A stretch of 64,000 bases of DNA, taken from assembly GCF_024699945.1 (NCBI RefSeq), contig NZ_JAJOMY010000001.1:2046001-2110000 (forward strand), read 5' to 3'. Positions 26,826 to 37,060 of the stretch are shown here, one piece after another. The translations under genes and the position numbers were made by a program. Positions within the stretch are counted from its first letter, which is position 1; each line of letters begins with the position of its first letter. Source of the DNA: Phenylobacterium sp. J426 (GTDB lineage Bacteria; Pseudomonadota; Alphaproteobacteria; Caulobacterales; Caulobacteraceae). The notes beneath the pieces are model-generated. The model was not told the DNA's origin. It did not search any database and saw only the letters and a list, made by a program, of their open reading frames with translations.

Positions 26826-27836
26826 CTATTGCGGCGGCGTGACGCCCGACGGCGCCGTCTCGGCCGGCGTCGGCACGGGCGCCGGCGTCACCGAGATGAT
26901 CGGCGGGGTGCTCGGCATCGGGGCCGGCGTCGCCGTGGCCGGCGCGGTGGTCACGGCCGAGGCGCCGGTGGCGTCCGGCGTCGCAGCCGCGCCGCCCGAA
27001 CCCGGGTTCAGGGTCGAGTAGGCCTGCGGGCCGGCCGGCAGGCTGGCGGTTCCGCTGGCGTCGATGCCCTGATCCGCGGCGCTGGCGGCGCCGGTGGCCG
27101 CGGCCGGGCGGGCGGGCGCGTCGCTCCGGACCTGGGCGGTGCGGATCGTGGACGTGCGCTCGGCGGCGGGCGTCGATGGCGCGGGCGTGGCCGCGGCCAG
27201 GGCGCCCGGAGCGGTCGAGGTGGTCGATGCCGAGGGCGTGGCCATCGCCGGCTCCGTCGTCATCGGAGCCTCGGCCACCGCCAGGCTGTCGGCGCCGGGC
27301 GTCAGTTCGGCCACGCCGTCCCCGCCGCGGGTGGCGTACCAGCCGGCGGCGCCCACGGCGCCGAGGGCCACGACGCCGGCCGCGATCGCGGCCATCGGCG
27401 CGCCGCTGCGGCGGGCCGGAGCGGCGGTGCGGGTGCGGCCGATCGGCGAGATCAGGCCCGCGTCGTCGTCCGCACGAGTCGTCAGGTCTGGGCGGCCGGT
27501 CATCGGGTCGGCCGCCATCGCCGCCGAGGCCGTGGTCGTCCCGTGGCGGGTCGGCTCATAGGTGCGCACCGGCTCGGCCATCGGACGGGTTTCGTGCAGC
27601 CGGGTCTCCCCCTTCGGGGTCTCGCCGATCGCGCCCTCGCCGGAAGGCTCGAAGCTGCGCGGCTCGGCCGCCACCGTCGTCGCCGCGCCCGCGGCGCTCG
27701 CGCGGCCCATGCCGCGGCGCTTCTTGCCGCGGGTTTCCCAGACCGGGGTGGCCGACATCAGCGGGGCGTCGGTTACAGCGTTGTCGTCCGACGAGCGGGC
27801 CCCATTGCCCGTCATGCCGGTATGATCCATGGACAT
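26826..27836 (-). CDS. Single-pass membrane protein with long disordered Ala/Thr/Pro-rich tails
   Basis: A 336-aa protein from the ATG at 27834-27836 behind GGAGGG. The N-terminal half (about 165 aa) is polar and repetitive. One transmembrane segment follows (AAIAAGVVALGAVGAAGWYA). The C-terminal half is very rich in Ala, Thr, Pro and Ser, typical of periplasmic linkers. The layout resembles membrane-anchored cell-envelope proteins, but no domain is recognised. Low complexity makes homology searches difficult. Confidence 0.65.
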   Translation of the reverse strand: MSMDHTGMTGNGARSSDDNAVTDAPLMSATPVWETRGKKRRGMGRASAAGAATTVAAEPRSFEPSGEGAIGETPKGETRLHETRPMAEPVRTYEPTRHGTTTASAAMAADPMTGRPDLTTRADDDAGLISPIGRTRTAAPARRSGAPMAAIAAGVVALGAVGAAGWYATRGGDGVAELTPGADSLAVAEAPMTTEPAMATPSASTTSTAPGALAAATPAPSTPAAERTSTIRTAQVRSDAPARPAAATGAASAADQGIDASGTASLPAGPQAYSTLNPGSGGAAATPDATGASAVTTAPATATPAPMPSTPPIISVTPAPVPTPAETAPSGVTPPQ

Positions 27837-28230
27837 TGTTGTCCCTCCAGAAAGTGTCGCTAAGTCAAAACGATGATCTGCGGGGCAAGTTCCATCTACA
27901 GCCAGCGTGAGCTGAGCTGTGGCGGAATAATGGCAAGTCATGGTGTGTGGGAAACTGTGGTCAAGCCGCCCCTGTTCTTCGGAAGGTATGGCCATATGTC
28001 TTGGGGCGTGCTGTTTCGGCGGCGTGCTCTTCCACTCGCCGACTGATCGGCTCAAGCCCAAGATTCGCCGCAATGCGGCGCGGCAGCCTGTAACGCATCG
28101 ACGTCGCGCGTGTTGCACCGGCGCCGCGCCCCGCGCCTATGCGACCGGCGCGTCACTTGGCGCTGCAGGCCTCGCTTGACCGTTCGGGCCGGCCCTCTCC
28201 AAGCTTGCCGCCGTCACGTCGGAGGAATTG
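27837..28230. other. 394-bp intergenic region between divergent genes
   Basis: It separates the minus-strand membrane protein and the plus-strand acyl-CoA synthetase and must contain both promoters. It is less GC-rich near 27850-27960. I see no convincing -35/-10 pair, long inverted repeat or RNA motif. Small ORFs inside have no protein character. Confidence 0.5.
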
Positions 28231-30018
28231 ATGCGCCTCAAGGCCAGGCTTCAGCGCGAGTTGCGTTTCGTGCGCGGGCTGAACCGCACGTTGAAGCGGG
28301 TGAAGTCGATCTCGAAGGAGAGCACGAACCTCATCTGCGACGACCTGCAGGCGGCGATGGATGCTCACCGGGACCGTCGGGCGATCACCTTCGAGGGCCG
28401 CACCGTCAGCTATGGCGAGCTCGACGCCATGGCCAACCGCTATGCCCACTGGGCCAAGGGGCTGGGCCTACGCCGCGGCCAGGTCGTGGCGCTGTTCATG
28501 CCGAACCGGCTGGAATACCTCGCGGTCTGGTACGGCCTGTCCAAGGTCGGCGTCGTCACCGCGCTCATCAACAACCAGCTCGCCGGCCTGCCGCTGGCGC
28601 ACTGCCTGAACATCTCGGGCGCCGCCCACGTCATTGTCGACGCCGAGACCTCGCCGGCCTTCGAGCAGGCCAGGACGCTCGTCGAGAAGCCGCTGCAGCA
28701 GTGGATCCTGGGCCCCGCCCACGGCGGCCAGCGCGATCTGGTGCAGGCGCTCAAGAGCTGCAGTCAGCTGCCGCCCGATCGTGCGGTGCGCGACGGCATG
28801 ACCGCGGCCGACACCGCGCTCCTGATCTTCACCTCGGGCACCACCGGCATGCCCAAGGCGGCCCGCATCACGCACATGCGCGCCCAGCTCTACATGCGCG
28901 GCTTCGCCGGCTCGACCGGCGCCAAGGCGAGCGACCGCATCTATGTCGCCCTGCCGCTCTACCACGCGACCGGTGGCCTCTGCGCGATGGGCGCGGCCCT
29001 GCTGAACGGTGGCTCTATCGTCTTGCGACGCAAGTTTTCGGCGACCCACTTCTGGCCCGAAGTGGTCGCTGAGGGCTGCACCATGTTCGTCTACATCGGG
29101 GAGCTCTGCCGATACCTCGTCAATCACGAGGAGGTGCCCGACGAGACCCGGCACAAGATTCGCCTCGCCTTCGGCAACGGCCTGCGCCCCGACATCTGGC
29201 CGGTGATGAAGCAGCGCTTCCGCATCCCCGACATCCTCGAGTTCTACGGCTCCACTGAAGGCAACGTCAGCCTCTTCAACTTCGACGGCCGCGAAGGGGC
29301 CATCGGCCGCGCTCCGAAATGGCTCCGCAAGCGCTTCAACATCCGCCTCGTCCAGTTCGACGTCGAACAGGAGAAGGTTGTGCGCGGAACGGACGGCTTC
29401 TGCATCGAGTGCGGGCCCGGCCAGATCGGCGAGTGCATCGGCAAGATCGGCGGCGACGCCAGGGCCGAATACTCGGGCTACCTCGACCGCCAGGCCTCCG
29501 AGAAGAAGATCCTCCGTGACGTCTTCGAAAAGGGCGACGCCTGGTTCGCCACCGGCGACCTGATGCGGATGGACGCGGACGGCTACCTCTACTTCGTGGA
29601 CCGGATCGGCGACACCTTCCGTTGGAAGGGCGAGAACGTGTCGACCAATGAGGTCGCCGAACGCCTGCAAGCCGGCCCAGGGGTTGCTCAGGCCACGGTC
29701 TACGGCGTGACGGTCGACGGCGCCGACGGCCGTGCCGGCATGGCCGCCCTGGTGGTTGGGCCCGAATTCGACATCAAGCTGTTCGGCGAGCACGTGGCTC
29801 GAGAGCTGCCCACGTACGCCCAGCCGCTGTTCGTCCGCATCCTACCCGCGATCGACACCACCGGGACCTTCAAGATCCGCAAGATGGATCTCGTCGCGGA
29901 CGGCTACGACCCGGCCAAGATCAAGGGGCCCCTCTTCTTCCACGACCCCAAGAAGGGATATGTGAAGATCACCAGGACCGTCTTCGAGAAACTGTCGGCC
30001 GGAGCCGTGAAGATCTAG
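28231..30018 (+). CDS. Long-chain acyl-CoA synthetase, FATP-like
   Basis: A 595-aa AMP-forming ligase. The P-loop LLIFTSGTTGMPKAARITHM is near residue 200. The adenine-binding EFYGSTEGNVSLFN, WFATGDLMRMDADGYLYFVD and the hinge/catalytic DTFRWKGENVSTNEVAE region follow, then the final catalytic Lys in GTFKIRKMDLV. This pattern, with ENVSTNEV, matches the FATP/very-long-chain acyl-CoA synthetase branch. It activates fatty acids with ATP and CoA. GGAGGA precedes ATG 28231 by 4 nt; TTG 28228 is an alternative. It converges with the HWE kinase through a shared CTAG. Confidence 0.9.
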   Translation: MRLKARLQRELRFVRGLNRTLKRVKSISKESTNLICDDLQAAMDAHRDRRAITFEGRTVSYGELDAMANRYAHWAKGLGLRRGQVVALFMPNRLEYLAVWYGLSKVGVVTALINNQLAGLPLAHCLNISGAAHVIVDAETSPAFEQARTLVEKPLQQWILGPAHGGQRDLVQALKSCSQLPPDRAVRDGMTAADTALLIFTSGTTGMPKAARITHMRAQLYMRGFAGSTGAKASDRIYVALPLYHATGGLCAMGAALLNGGSIVLRRKFSATHFWPEVVAEGCTMFVYIGELCRYLVNHEEVPDETRHKIRLAFGNGLRPDIWPVMKQRFRIPDILEFYGSTEGNVSLFNFDGREGAIGRAPKWLRKRFNIRLVQFDVEQEKVVRGTDGFCIECGPGQIGECIGKIGGDARAEYSGYLDRQASEKKILRDVFEKGDAWFATGDLMRMDADGYLYFVDRIGDTFRWKGENVSTNEVAERLQAGPGVAQATVYGVTVDGADGRAGMAALVVGPEFDIKLFGEHVARELPTYAQPLFVRILPAIDTTGTFKIRKMDLVADGYDPAKIKGPLFFHDPKKGYVKITRTVFEKLSAGAVKI

Positions 30019-31505
30019 TGGGCTTCCGATAGCGGCAGGTTGATGCGGCAGACGAGCCCCTCCGGGCTGAAGTCGAGCACGGCCTCGCCCCCCAGAGCGC
30101 CTTTCAAGCTGCGCTCGATGAGCCGGGAGCCGAAGCCGCGCCGCTGGGGCGGCGCCACCGTCGGGCCGCCTCGCTCTCGCCACGACAGCTCTAGCGACTT
30201 CGCGCCGACCGCCCAATCAACCTCGATACAGCCTGCAGAGGTCGAAAGCGCCCCGTACTTGGCGGCATTGGTCGCAAGTTCGTGGAACAGCAGCCCGAGC
30301 GCCAGCGCCTCTGCCGGCGATAGCGCGACATCCGGCCCCTGGAGCCGATAGCGCTCCGGTCCGTACGGCTTGAACTCGACGCCGAGCACATCCCGAAGCT
30401 TGGCGCTGCGCCAGCTGGTGGCGGTCAGCAGATCATGGGTCGCCGACAGCGCCATGAGGCGAGATTCGAAGGCTATCCGAAACGTTTCCAGATCGTCGGC
30501 GGACCGGAGCGTCTGCGCCGCGATCGCCTGCACCGTCGCCAAGGTGTTCTTCACCCGATGGTTCAACTCGTCGACCAGCAGTTTCTGCTGGCGCTCGGCC
30601 AGCACCCGGCTGGTGACGTCGCTTCCTTCGACGAACACGCCCCAAGCCTCGCCGGAAGGCGCTACGATGGGCTGGAAGACGAAATCGACGAACCGCTCCT
30701 CCAGCGGGGCTCCGGGGGCGCGCTGCAGCCGCACGCTGGTGGCCTGGCCGACGTGAGGCTCCCGGGTCCGCATGACCTGTTCGAGCAGGGTGACGAACCC
30801 CTGGGCGCGCACTTCCGGCAAGGCGCTGTCGATCGGCAGGCCGATGACCTTCCGGTGGCCGATCAGTTGCTGGTAGGCGTTGTTGACGAGCGCAAAGGTC
30901 AGGTCTTCGCCTGTGAGCACCGCCATGAAACCAGGGGCCTGCATGAACAGGTCCCGCAGGCCCTGAGATTCCTGCATCAGCGTCTGATTGAGCGCCTCGG
31001 CCTCCTGAGCGCGCTGAAACAGGTCCGTTTCACCCGGCGCGGGCGCCGATCGGCCGCCGGGCCCGTAAGCCATCTCCTTCAGGCGCTGCAGTTCGGTGAC
31101 GTCGACGGTGTTCTGGACGATGAAATCGGTGCAGCCATCGGCGGACACCAAGGGCACGTGCACCGCCGACCAGTACCGCATCTCGAAGCCGCCGCCTCGG
31201 CTAGCCGGGCGTTCGATGGGATAGGGGATGAGAGGCAGGGAGTCGGGCTGGCCTGTCGCCAGAACGCGCTCGAACGAGGCGCGCAGGCGGCGGCCGCTTT
31301 CGCCGTTGTCCGGGAAGGCATCGAAGATGTTGCGGCCGATGAGGTCTTCGCGCTCGCGCTCGAGGATTTCGCAATAGACGGCGTTCGCCTCGACGTAGCG
31401 GAGCTCGCGATCGAGGATCATGTACGGGCTGGGCAGGCGTTCGAAGAGCGCGCGGAAGTCCGGCGCGGCCACCGCGCCCGGCGCTACGTCGTCGATCGCG
31501 TGCAT
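30015..31505 (-). CDS. PAS-domain HWE-family sensor histidine kinase
   Basis: A 496-aa cytosolic kinase without membrane segments. The first PAS domain spans about residues 15-135 (LPSPYMILDRELRYVEANAV). The second, about 180-310, has FMQAPGFMAVLTGEDLTFAL. The phosphoacceptor is in VDELNHRVKNTLATVQAIAA, diagnostic of HWE/HisKA_2 kinases. The ATPase includes LGLLFHELATNAAKYGALS and GFGSRLIERSLKGALGG. Such kinases often sense light or redox and may feed the general stress response. No response regulator is adjacent. Start ATG 31503-31505. Confidence 0.9.
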   Translation of the reverse strand: MHAIDDVAPGAVAAPDFRALFERLPSPYMILDRELRYVEANAVYCEILEREREDLIGRNIFDAFPDNGESGRRLRASFERVLATGQPDSLPLIPYPIERPASRGGGFEMRYWSAVHVPLVSADGCTDFIVQNTVDVTELQRLKEMAYGPGGRSAPAPGETDLFQRAQEAEALNQTLMQESQGLRDLFMQAPGFMAVLTGEDLTFALVNNAYQQLIGHRKVIGLPIDSALPEVRAQGFVTLLEQVMRTREPHVGQATSVRLQRAPGAPLEERFVDFVFQPIVAPSGEAWGVFVEGSDVTSRVLAERQQKLLVDELNHRVKNTLATVQAIAAQTLRSADDLETFRIAFESRLMALSATHDLLTATSWRSAKLRDVLGVEFKPYGPERYRLQGPDVALSPAEALALGLLFHELATNAAKYGALSTSAGCIEVDWAVGAKSLELSWRERGGPTVAPPQRRGFGSRLIERSLKGALGGEAVLDFSPEGLVCRINLPLSEAH

Positions 31506-31590
31506 CAAACCCCCAGCCGAACTGATTCCCAACGTCCCACGGCCTCGCTTGTTCCTTCGCCGCACTGTCGACCGGCGCGAACCGGCCTAT

Positions 31591-33460
31591 ATGTTGCCCA
31601 TGCTCGACAACGAGGGCGCCGCTGAAGGGCGCCCAGCTCATCAAGGACGAGGTCAAGCGGCTGCCTGACCGGCCCGGCGTCTATCGCATGATCGGCGAGG
31701 ACGGCGAGGTGCTTTACGTAGGCAAGGCGCGCTCGCTGAAGAAGCGGGTGCTTCAATATGCCCAAGGTCGCTTCCACACCCAGCGCATCGCCCACATGGT
31801 GGACCTGACGCGGGCGATGGAGTTCGTCACCACCCGGACCGAGACGGACGCGCTGCTGCTCGAGATCAATCTCATCAAGCAGCTCAAGCCGCGCTTCAAC
31901 GTCCTGCTCCGGGACGACAAGAGCTTCCCCGAGATCGTCATCCGGCGCGACCACGAGGCGCCGCAGTTGCGCAAGCACCGTGGCGCCCATTCGATCAAGG
32001 GCGACTACTTCGGCCCCTTCGCCAGCGCCTGGGCGGTCAATCGCACGTTGAACACGCTCCAGAAGGCGTTCCTGCTGCGGTCATGCTCGGACAGCGTGTA
32101 CGAGACCCGCACCCGGCCTTGCATGCTGCACCAGATCCGCCGCTGTTCGGCGCCGTGCACGGGGCTGATTAGCCTCGACGACTACAATGGCCTGGTGAAC
32201 GAGGCCGGAGCCTTCCTGCGCGGCAAGAGCCGCGCCGTCATGGACCGCATGGCGAAGGAAATGCAGGCGGCCTCCGAGGACCTCGAGTTCGAGCGCGCAG
32301 CGCGCCTGCGCGACCGCATCCGCGCCCTGGCCTCGGTGGCCCAGGAGCAGCAGATCAATCCCGAGACGGTGGACGAGGCCGATGTCTTCGCCCTGCACGC
32401 CGAAGGCGGTCAGGCCTGCGTCCAGGTGTTCTTCTTCCGCGCGGGCCAGAACTGGGGCAACCGGGCCTACTTCCCCCGCGTCGACAAGTCGGACGAGGAC
32501 GCCGAGGTGATGAGCGCCTTCCTCGGCCAGTTCTACGACGACAAGCCGATCCCCAAGCTGATCCTGGTGAATCTCCTCCCCTCCGAATGTGAGCTGCTGT
32601 CCGAGGCGCTGGGCCAGAAGGCCGAGCGCAAGGTCGAGATCAGCCTGCCCCAGCGGGGCGAGAAGCGGCAGCTCGTGCAGCATGCGCTCACCAACGCCCG
32701 CGAGGCGCTGGGCCGGAAGATGGCGGAGAGCTCGGCTCAGGGGAAGCTGCTGGATGGCGTCTGCGAGGCCTTCGGCCTGGAGGCGCGGCCCGAGCGCATC
32801 GAGGTGTACGACAACAGCCACATCATGGGGACCAATGCGGTCGGCGGCATGATCGTGGCGGGGCCGGAGGGCTTCCAGAAGAGCCAGTATCGGAAGTTCA
32901 ACATCAAGGGCTCCGACATCGCGCCGGGCGACGACTTCGGGATGATGAAGGAGGTGCTGAGGCGGCGCTTCTCCCGGCTGGTCAAGGAAGAGGAGGAGGG
33001 CGGCGAGGCCATCCGCCCCGACCTCGTGCTGATCGACGGCGGCGCAGGCCAGATCGCTGCGGTCATGGAGGTGATGGCCGACCTCGGGGTCGACGACATC
33101 CCGGTGGTGGGCGTCGCCAAGGGCCAGGACCGCGACGCCGGGATGGAGCGCTTCTTCATTCCCGGCAAGGAGCCGTTCCGCTTCGATCACAAGTCGCCGG
33201 TGCTCTACTACCTGCAGCGGCTGCGCGACGAGGCGCACCGGTTCGCGATCGGAAGCCATCGGACTCGCCGCTCGATGGATCTCAAGAAGAACCCGCTCGA
33301 CGAGATCGACGGCGTGGGACCTGGCCGCAAGCGCGCCCTACTGCACACCTTCGGCTCGGCCCGGGGCGTCAGCCGCGCCTCGGTGGCTGACCTCGCCAAG
33401 GTGGAGGGCGTCAGCGAACAGCTGGCGCAGCGCATCTACGATCACTTCCACAAGGCCTGA
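31591..33460 (+). CDS. uvrC: Excinuclease ABC subunit C (N-terminal frameshift)
   Basis: The nuclease subunit of UvrABC repair. Domains in order: GIY-YIG ([20 protein letters not shown]), four-Cys region ([20 protein letters not shown]), UVR motif ([20 protein letters not shown]), RNase H-like domain ([20 protein letters not shown]) and tandem helix-hairpin-helix ([20 protein letters not shown]). Conserved residues [18 protein letters not shown] precede the first in-frame ATG (31688), but that frame has no start codon. A one-base error near 31611-31622 would connect them to ATG 31591 or 31600. No LexA-type box was noticed upstream. Confidence 0.95.
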
Positions 33461-33523
33461 CGGCGGCGCGCGTGAACGGCTAAGCTTGGGAACGAACCCG
33501 CTGACCGGACGCTCGATTCCCTC

Positions 33524-34147
33524 ATGAAAGCTCTGCCGAACATCCTGACGTCGCTGCGCCTCGTCATGGCGCTCTTCATGTTCGTGGCCCTGGCGGCGGC
33601 CGTGGGCGGCCTGCCCTACGTGTCCGAGCGACTCGATGTGCCCCAGCAGTTCGCGCTGCAGCGGTGGGCGGTGATCGCCTTCGTGGTGGCGGCCGTGACC
33701 GACTTCTTCGACGGCTGGCTGGCGCGTAAGCTGGACGCCACCAGCGTGTGGGGGGCGATCCTCGATCCGATCGGCGACAAGGTGCTGGTCTGCGGCGCCG
33801 TGCTGGGCCTGCTCGCGGCGGGCGACCAGAAGGCCTGGGTGACCCTGCCGGCCGGACTCATCCTGTTCCGCGAGTTCACCGTCAGCGCGCTGCGCGAGGT
33901 GGGCGCCGGCAAGGGCGTGAAGCTGCCGGTCACCCTGCTCGCCAAGTGGAAGACCACCCTGCAGCTCACGGCCCTGACCCTGGAGCTGATCGTCATCTCC
34001 TGGGGCGCCTTCAGCCTGCCGGAAGACATGGCGCTCCAGGGCGGGTTCGCCGCTTTCGCCCACGGCCTGTTCTGGCTGGCCGCGGCGGTCACGCTGATCA
34101 CCGGCGCCCAGTATTGGGAGCAGACCCGGAAGGCGCTGACGGCCTAG
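33524..34147 (+). CDS. pgsA: CDP-diacylglycerol-glycerol-3-phosphate 3-phosphatidyltransferase
   Basis: A 207-aa integral membrane enzyme making phosphatidylglycerol phosphate, the committed step to PG and cardiolipin. The CDP-alcohol phosphotransferase signature D-x2-D-G-x2-A-R-x8-G-x3-D-x3-D is intact in DFFDGWLARKLDATSVWGAI followed by LDPIGDK. About four to five membrane segments. N-terminus PNILTSLRLVMALF is typical. It lies after uvrC, a common pairing in proteobacteria. Its stop shares CTAG with the converging YCII gene. Confidence 0.94.
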   Translation: MKALPNILTSLRLVMALFMFVALAAAVGGLPYVSERLDVPQQFALQRWAVIAFVVAAVTDFFDGWLARKLDATSVWGAILDPIGDKVLVCGAVLGLLAAGDQKAWVTLPAGLILFREFTVSALREVGAGKGVKLPVTLLAKWKTTLQLTALTLELIVISWGAFSLPEDMALQGGFAAFAHGLFWLAAAVTLITGAQYWEQTRKALTA

Positions 34148-34572
34148 GAGGCGACCTCGACCGCCTTCAGCTGCTTCTCGCGCCAGCCGATCTCCTTCTG
34201 GATGAGCTCGTCGCTGGCGACGCCGGCGAAGTCCTCGGGCTCGAAGAAGGGACGGATGTCGAACTCGCCTTCCTGGAACGGGGCCTTCTTCAGCCAGGCG
34301 ACGGCGTCGTCCAGATCCTTGACCTGCCAGATCCAGTAGCCGGCGATCAGCTCCTTGGTCTCGGTGAAGGGCCCGTCCAGCACGACGGGCTCGGGCCCGT
34401 CGAAGCTGATGCGGACGCTGTCCTTCAGCGGCCTCAGGCCGGCGCCGTCGACCATCACGCCCGCGGCGATCAGCTGGTCGTTGTAGCGGTCCATCTCGGC
34501 CAACATCTCGGGCGACGGCATCTTGCCGGCTTCGCTGTCGGGGTTGGCCTTCACGATCACCATGACGCGCAT
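34144..34572 (-). CDS. YCII-related domain protein
   Basis: A 142-aa ferredoxin-like alpha/beta protein. It starts MRVMVIVKANPDSEAG and has DRYNDQLIAAGVMVDGAGLR and VLDGPFTETKELIAGYWIWQ, the signature of the YCII/DGPF family. These proteins are often linked to ECF sigma factors, but none is present. The role is unknown, probably a small cytosolic enzyme or binding protein. Confidence 0.88.
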   Translation of the reverse strand: MRVMVIVKANPDSEAGKMPSPEMLAEMDRYNDQLIAAGVMVDGAGLRPLKDSVRISFDGPEPVVLDGPFTETKELIAGYWIWQVKDLDDAVAWLKKAPFQEGEFDIRPFFEPEDFAGVASDELIQKEIGWREKQLKAVEVAS

Positions 34573-34648
34573 CGTTTGTCTCCTGGTCAGGTCCCCATGA
34601 CCTTATGCGCCCAGGACGAACGGCGCGCGCCGATCCCGACAATGGCGC

Positions 34649-36019
34649 TCAACATTCGGCCAGATTGACCGCCAGGCCGCCCAGCGATGTCTCCTTGTAG
34701 ATGGCGCTCATGTCCTCGCCGGTGCGCTTCATGGTGGCGATGACCTTGTCGAGGCTGACGGTGTGCTGGCCATCTCCAAGGAGGGCCAGCCGGGCGGCGT
34801 CGATCGCCTTTACCGCGCCCATGGCGTTGCGCTCGATGCAGGGGATCTGGACCAGGCCGCCGATCGGGTCGCAGGTGAGGCCGAGATTGTGTTCCATGGC
34901 GATCTCGGCGGCGTTCTCGATCTGGGCGTTGGTCGCGCCCAGCGCCGCGGCGAGCCCGGCCGCGGCCATCGAGCAGGCGACGCCCACCTCGCCCTGGCAG
35001 CCCACCTCGGCGCCCGAGATCGAGGCCTTGGTCTTGTAGAGCGCGCCGATGGCGGCCGCGGTCAGCAGGAACGTTCGCCGGCCCTTGGGCGTCCCCTGGT
35101 GGAAGCGGTCGTAGTAGCGCAGCACGGCCGGCAGCAGGCCGGCGGCGCCGTTGGTGGGCGCGGTGACGACCCGGCCGCCGGCGGCGTTCTCCTCGTTCAC
35201 GGCCAGCGCCCACAGGTTCACCCAGTCGAGCGCCGCCAGCGGATCGGCGATGCGGCGGTCGGCGTCCTCCACCAGGGCGCGCCAGACCTGGTTCGCCCGC
35301 CGCTGCACGTTCAGCCCGCCCGGCAGCACGCCGTCCGTGCGCATGCCGCGGTCGATGCAGGCGTACATGGCCTGCACGATCTCCTCGACGCCCGCCTCGA
35401 CCTCGGTCTGCGGCCGACGCACCTTCTCATTGGCCATCATCAGCTCGGCGATGGTCAGGCCCGCGGCCTCGGCCATCTCCAGCAGCTCGGCGCCGGAGGT
35501 GAAGGGGTAGGGCGTCGGCAGGGCGCGATCGGGGCTGTCGTTGCGGCCCATTTCCCCCTCGTCGCGGACGAAGCCGCCGCCGATCGAGAAGTAGGCCCGC
35601 TCGCCCAGCAGCACGCCCTGGTCGTCGTAGGCGGCGAAGCGCAGGGCGTTGGGATGCTGCGGCAGTCGGGTGCGGCCTTCCCAGAGGATGTCGCGGGCTG
35701 CGTCGAAGCCGATCTCGCGGTGGCCGCCCAGCGGCAGCCGGCCGCTGTCGCGGATGCGCGCCAGCGCCTGGTCGGCGGCGTCGGGATCCATGGTCCGCGG
35801 CTCGAAACCGGCGAGGCCCAGGATGACGGCCCGGTCCGTGGCGTGACCGCGGCCGGTCAGCGCCAGCGAGGCGTAGAGCGTGGTCTCGACGCGGGCTACA
35901 CGGTCGACCGCCTCGTCCAGCCAGCCGAGGAAGCGGCAGGCCGCCGTCATCGGGCCCATGGTGTGCGAACTGGAGGGGCCGATCCCCAGCTTGAAGAGGT
36001 CGAAGACGCTGACGTTCAT
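34649..36019 (-). CDS. sdaA: L-serine ammonia-lyase (iron-sulfur)
   Basis: A 456-aa single-chain serine dehydratase converting L-serine to pyruvate and ammonia. The N-terminal domain begins [20 protein letters not shown]. The C-terminal catalytic domain has the 4Fe-4S cysteines in [20 protein letters not shown], the region [20 protein letters not shown] and the C-terminal Cys in NLAEC, which in known enzymes caps the cluster. Length matches the SdaA/SdaB type. It appears monocistronic. Confidence 0.96.
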   Translation of the reverse strand: MNVSVFDLFKLGIGPSSSHTMGPMTAACRFLGWLDEAVDRVARVETTLYASLALTGRGHATDRAVILGLAGFEPRTMDPDAADQALARIRDSGRLPLGGHREIGFDAARDILWEGRTRLPQHPNALRFAAYDDQGVLLGERAYFSIGGGFVRDEGEMGRNDSPDRALPTPYPFTSGAELLEMAEAAGLTIAELMMANEKVRRPQTEVEAGVEEIVQAMYACIDRGMRTDGVLPGGLNVQRRANQVWRALVEDADRRIADPLAALDWVNLWALAVNEENAAGGRVVTAPTNGAAGLLPAVLRYYDRFHQGTPKGRRTFLLTAAAIGALYKTKASISGAEVGCQGEVGVACSMAAAGLAAALGATNAQIENAAEIAMEHNLGLTCDPIGGLVQIPCIERNAMGAVKAIDAARLALLGDGQHTVSLDKVIATMKRTGEDMSAIYKETSLGGLAVNLAEC

Positions 36020-36061
36020 CGCGGGGGTCTAACGTGCACGCCGATGGCGCTCAACCGGCGG

Positions 36062-36970
36062 TCAGTGCGTCTGGGTGATGGTGACGGTCTTGGAGAAGTC
36101 GCCGCGCAGGGCATCGCGCGCCCGCACGAAGACGTAGAGCCGGCCGCCGTCCCACCAGTTCATGTTGAGCGCCGGATCGCTGTCGATCTGCAGCAGCAGA
36201 CGCCATTCCCGCGCGGCGCGGCGGATCGCGTCCGGAACGTCGTCATTGTAGTCCCGCGTGAGGCCTCGCCGCATGTACTCGCACTCGATCGCCATCTGCC
36301 CGCCCTGGATCTCGGCGGGATAGCCGCCGATGCGATGCTCGATCTCTTCGCCGAGGTCGCAATCCTCGAACGTGCCCCCTGCCTCGTCCTCCGCGTGATC
36401 GCCCAAGGTCGCGTAGTCGACCTCGAGCCAATCCAGGCTGGGGACGGAGTTGAACTTCATGAAGCCGACACGCCGCTCCTCGAACCGCCACTTATCAGGC
36501 GCTGGCTGGGGCGGCTCGGCCGGAGGTCCTGGGGGCTCCAGCGCGTAGAGAATGCGGACGACGTCTGGGCAGCCATTTCGCTCATCGTCGAAGAAGGCAT
36601 AGAGCCGTCCTTCAGACGGCAGCCAATCCAGCTGCACGTGCGGCTGGAACGCGGCGAGATCAATCTGCGCGACGAAGATGCGTGGGCCCAGGTCGCCTGT
36701 TGGCCAAGGCGTCTGGGACGGGAGGTTGGGTTTACCGCCGATCTTCGAAAATCCAGGATCCCTAGCTGGAACGAGCAGCAGTGTCGGGCGCACAGCCCTG
36801 CGCATGCGCGCAAGCGCAGCGCGCCAGGCTCCGGCCGCCTCTGAGTTCCGGTTCGGGTTGGGGAACCATCGATCGCGCGCCTTACGAAAGAACCAGACCG
36901 ATATGCTGCAAACAATGATGAGAAGCAGCCAGAAGCCGAACTGGATGGCTATCGCCTGCAAGATGCTCAA
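36062..36970 (-). CDS. DUF1963 (YwqG-like) protein with N-terminal membrane anchor
   Basis: A 302-aa protein. Residues 5-28 form one hydrophobic segment (FGFWLLLIIVCSISVWFF). The rest matches YwqG/DUF1963: SKIGGKPNLPSQTPWPTGDL, RIFVAQIDLAAFQPH, GRLYAFFDDE and MNWWDGGRLYVFVRARD. Family function is unknown; relatives occur in toxin-immunity loci, though most lack a membrane anchor. A LexA-like site (37044-37058) is about 75 bp upstream of the start. Confidence 0.8.
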   Translation of the reverse strand: MSILQAIAIQFGFWLLLIIVCSISVWFFRKARDRWFPNPNRNSEAAGAWRAALARMRRAVRPTLLLVPARDPGFSKIGGKPNLPSQTPWPTGDLGPRIFVAQIDLAAFQPHVQLDWLPSEGRLYAFFDDERNGCPDVVRILYALEPPGPPAEPPQPAPDKWRFEERRVGFMKFNSVPSLDWLEVDYATLGDHAEDEAGGTFEDCDLGEEIEHRIGGYPAEIQGGQMAIECEYMRRGLTRDYNDDVPDAIRRAAREWRLLLQIDSDPALNMNWWDGGRLYVFVRARDALRGDFSKTVTITQTH

Positions 36971-37043
36971 GAAGCCTCCGCCGAGCTCGGGTGAGCAGTG
37001 GGGTTCTGCGCTGACGCGTACCGCCGAAGACGTAGCTTTGCAA

Positions 37044-37058
37044 GAACGGAGCGGGAAC
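37044..37058. promoter_or_regulatory. Possible LexA-type site (weak)
   Basis: GAAC (37044-37047), N7, GAAC (37055-37058) is an exact GAAC-N7-GAAC match upstream of the minus-strand DUF1963 gene. The GC-rich spacer is unlike the T-rich spacers of the sites at 3848 and 20123. It also lies next to the 3' end of the pirin gene, so chance occurrence is likely. Confidence 0.2.
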
Positions 37059-37060
37059 GA

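Noticed and set aside
30435..31625. 396-codon plus-strand frame opposite the HWE kinase as a gene overlapping uvrC
   Set aside because: Composition is shadow-like; the minus strand carries a complete PAS-HWE kinase.
37044..37058. A third LexA-type match upstream of the DUF1963 gene as an SOS site
   Set aside because: GC-rich spacer, position beside another gene's 3' end, and about one chance match expected in the window. Kept only as a weak feature.
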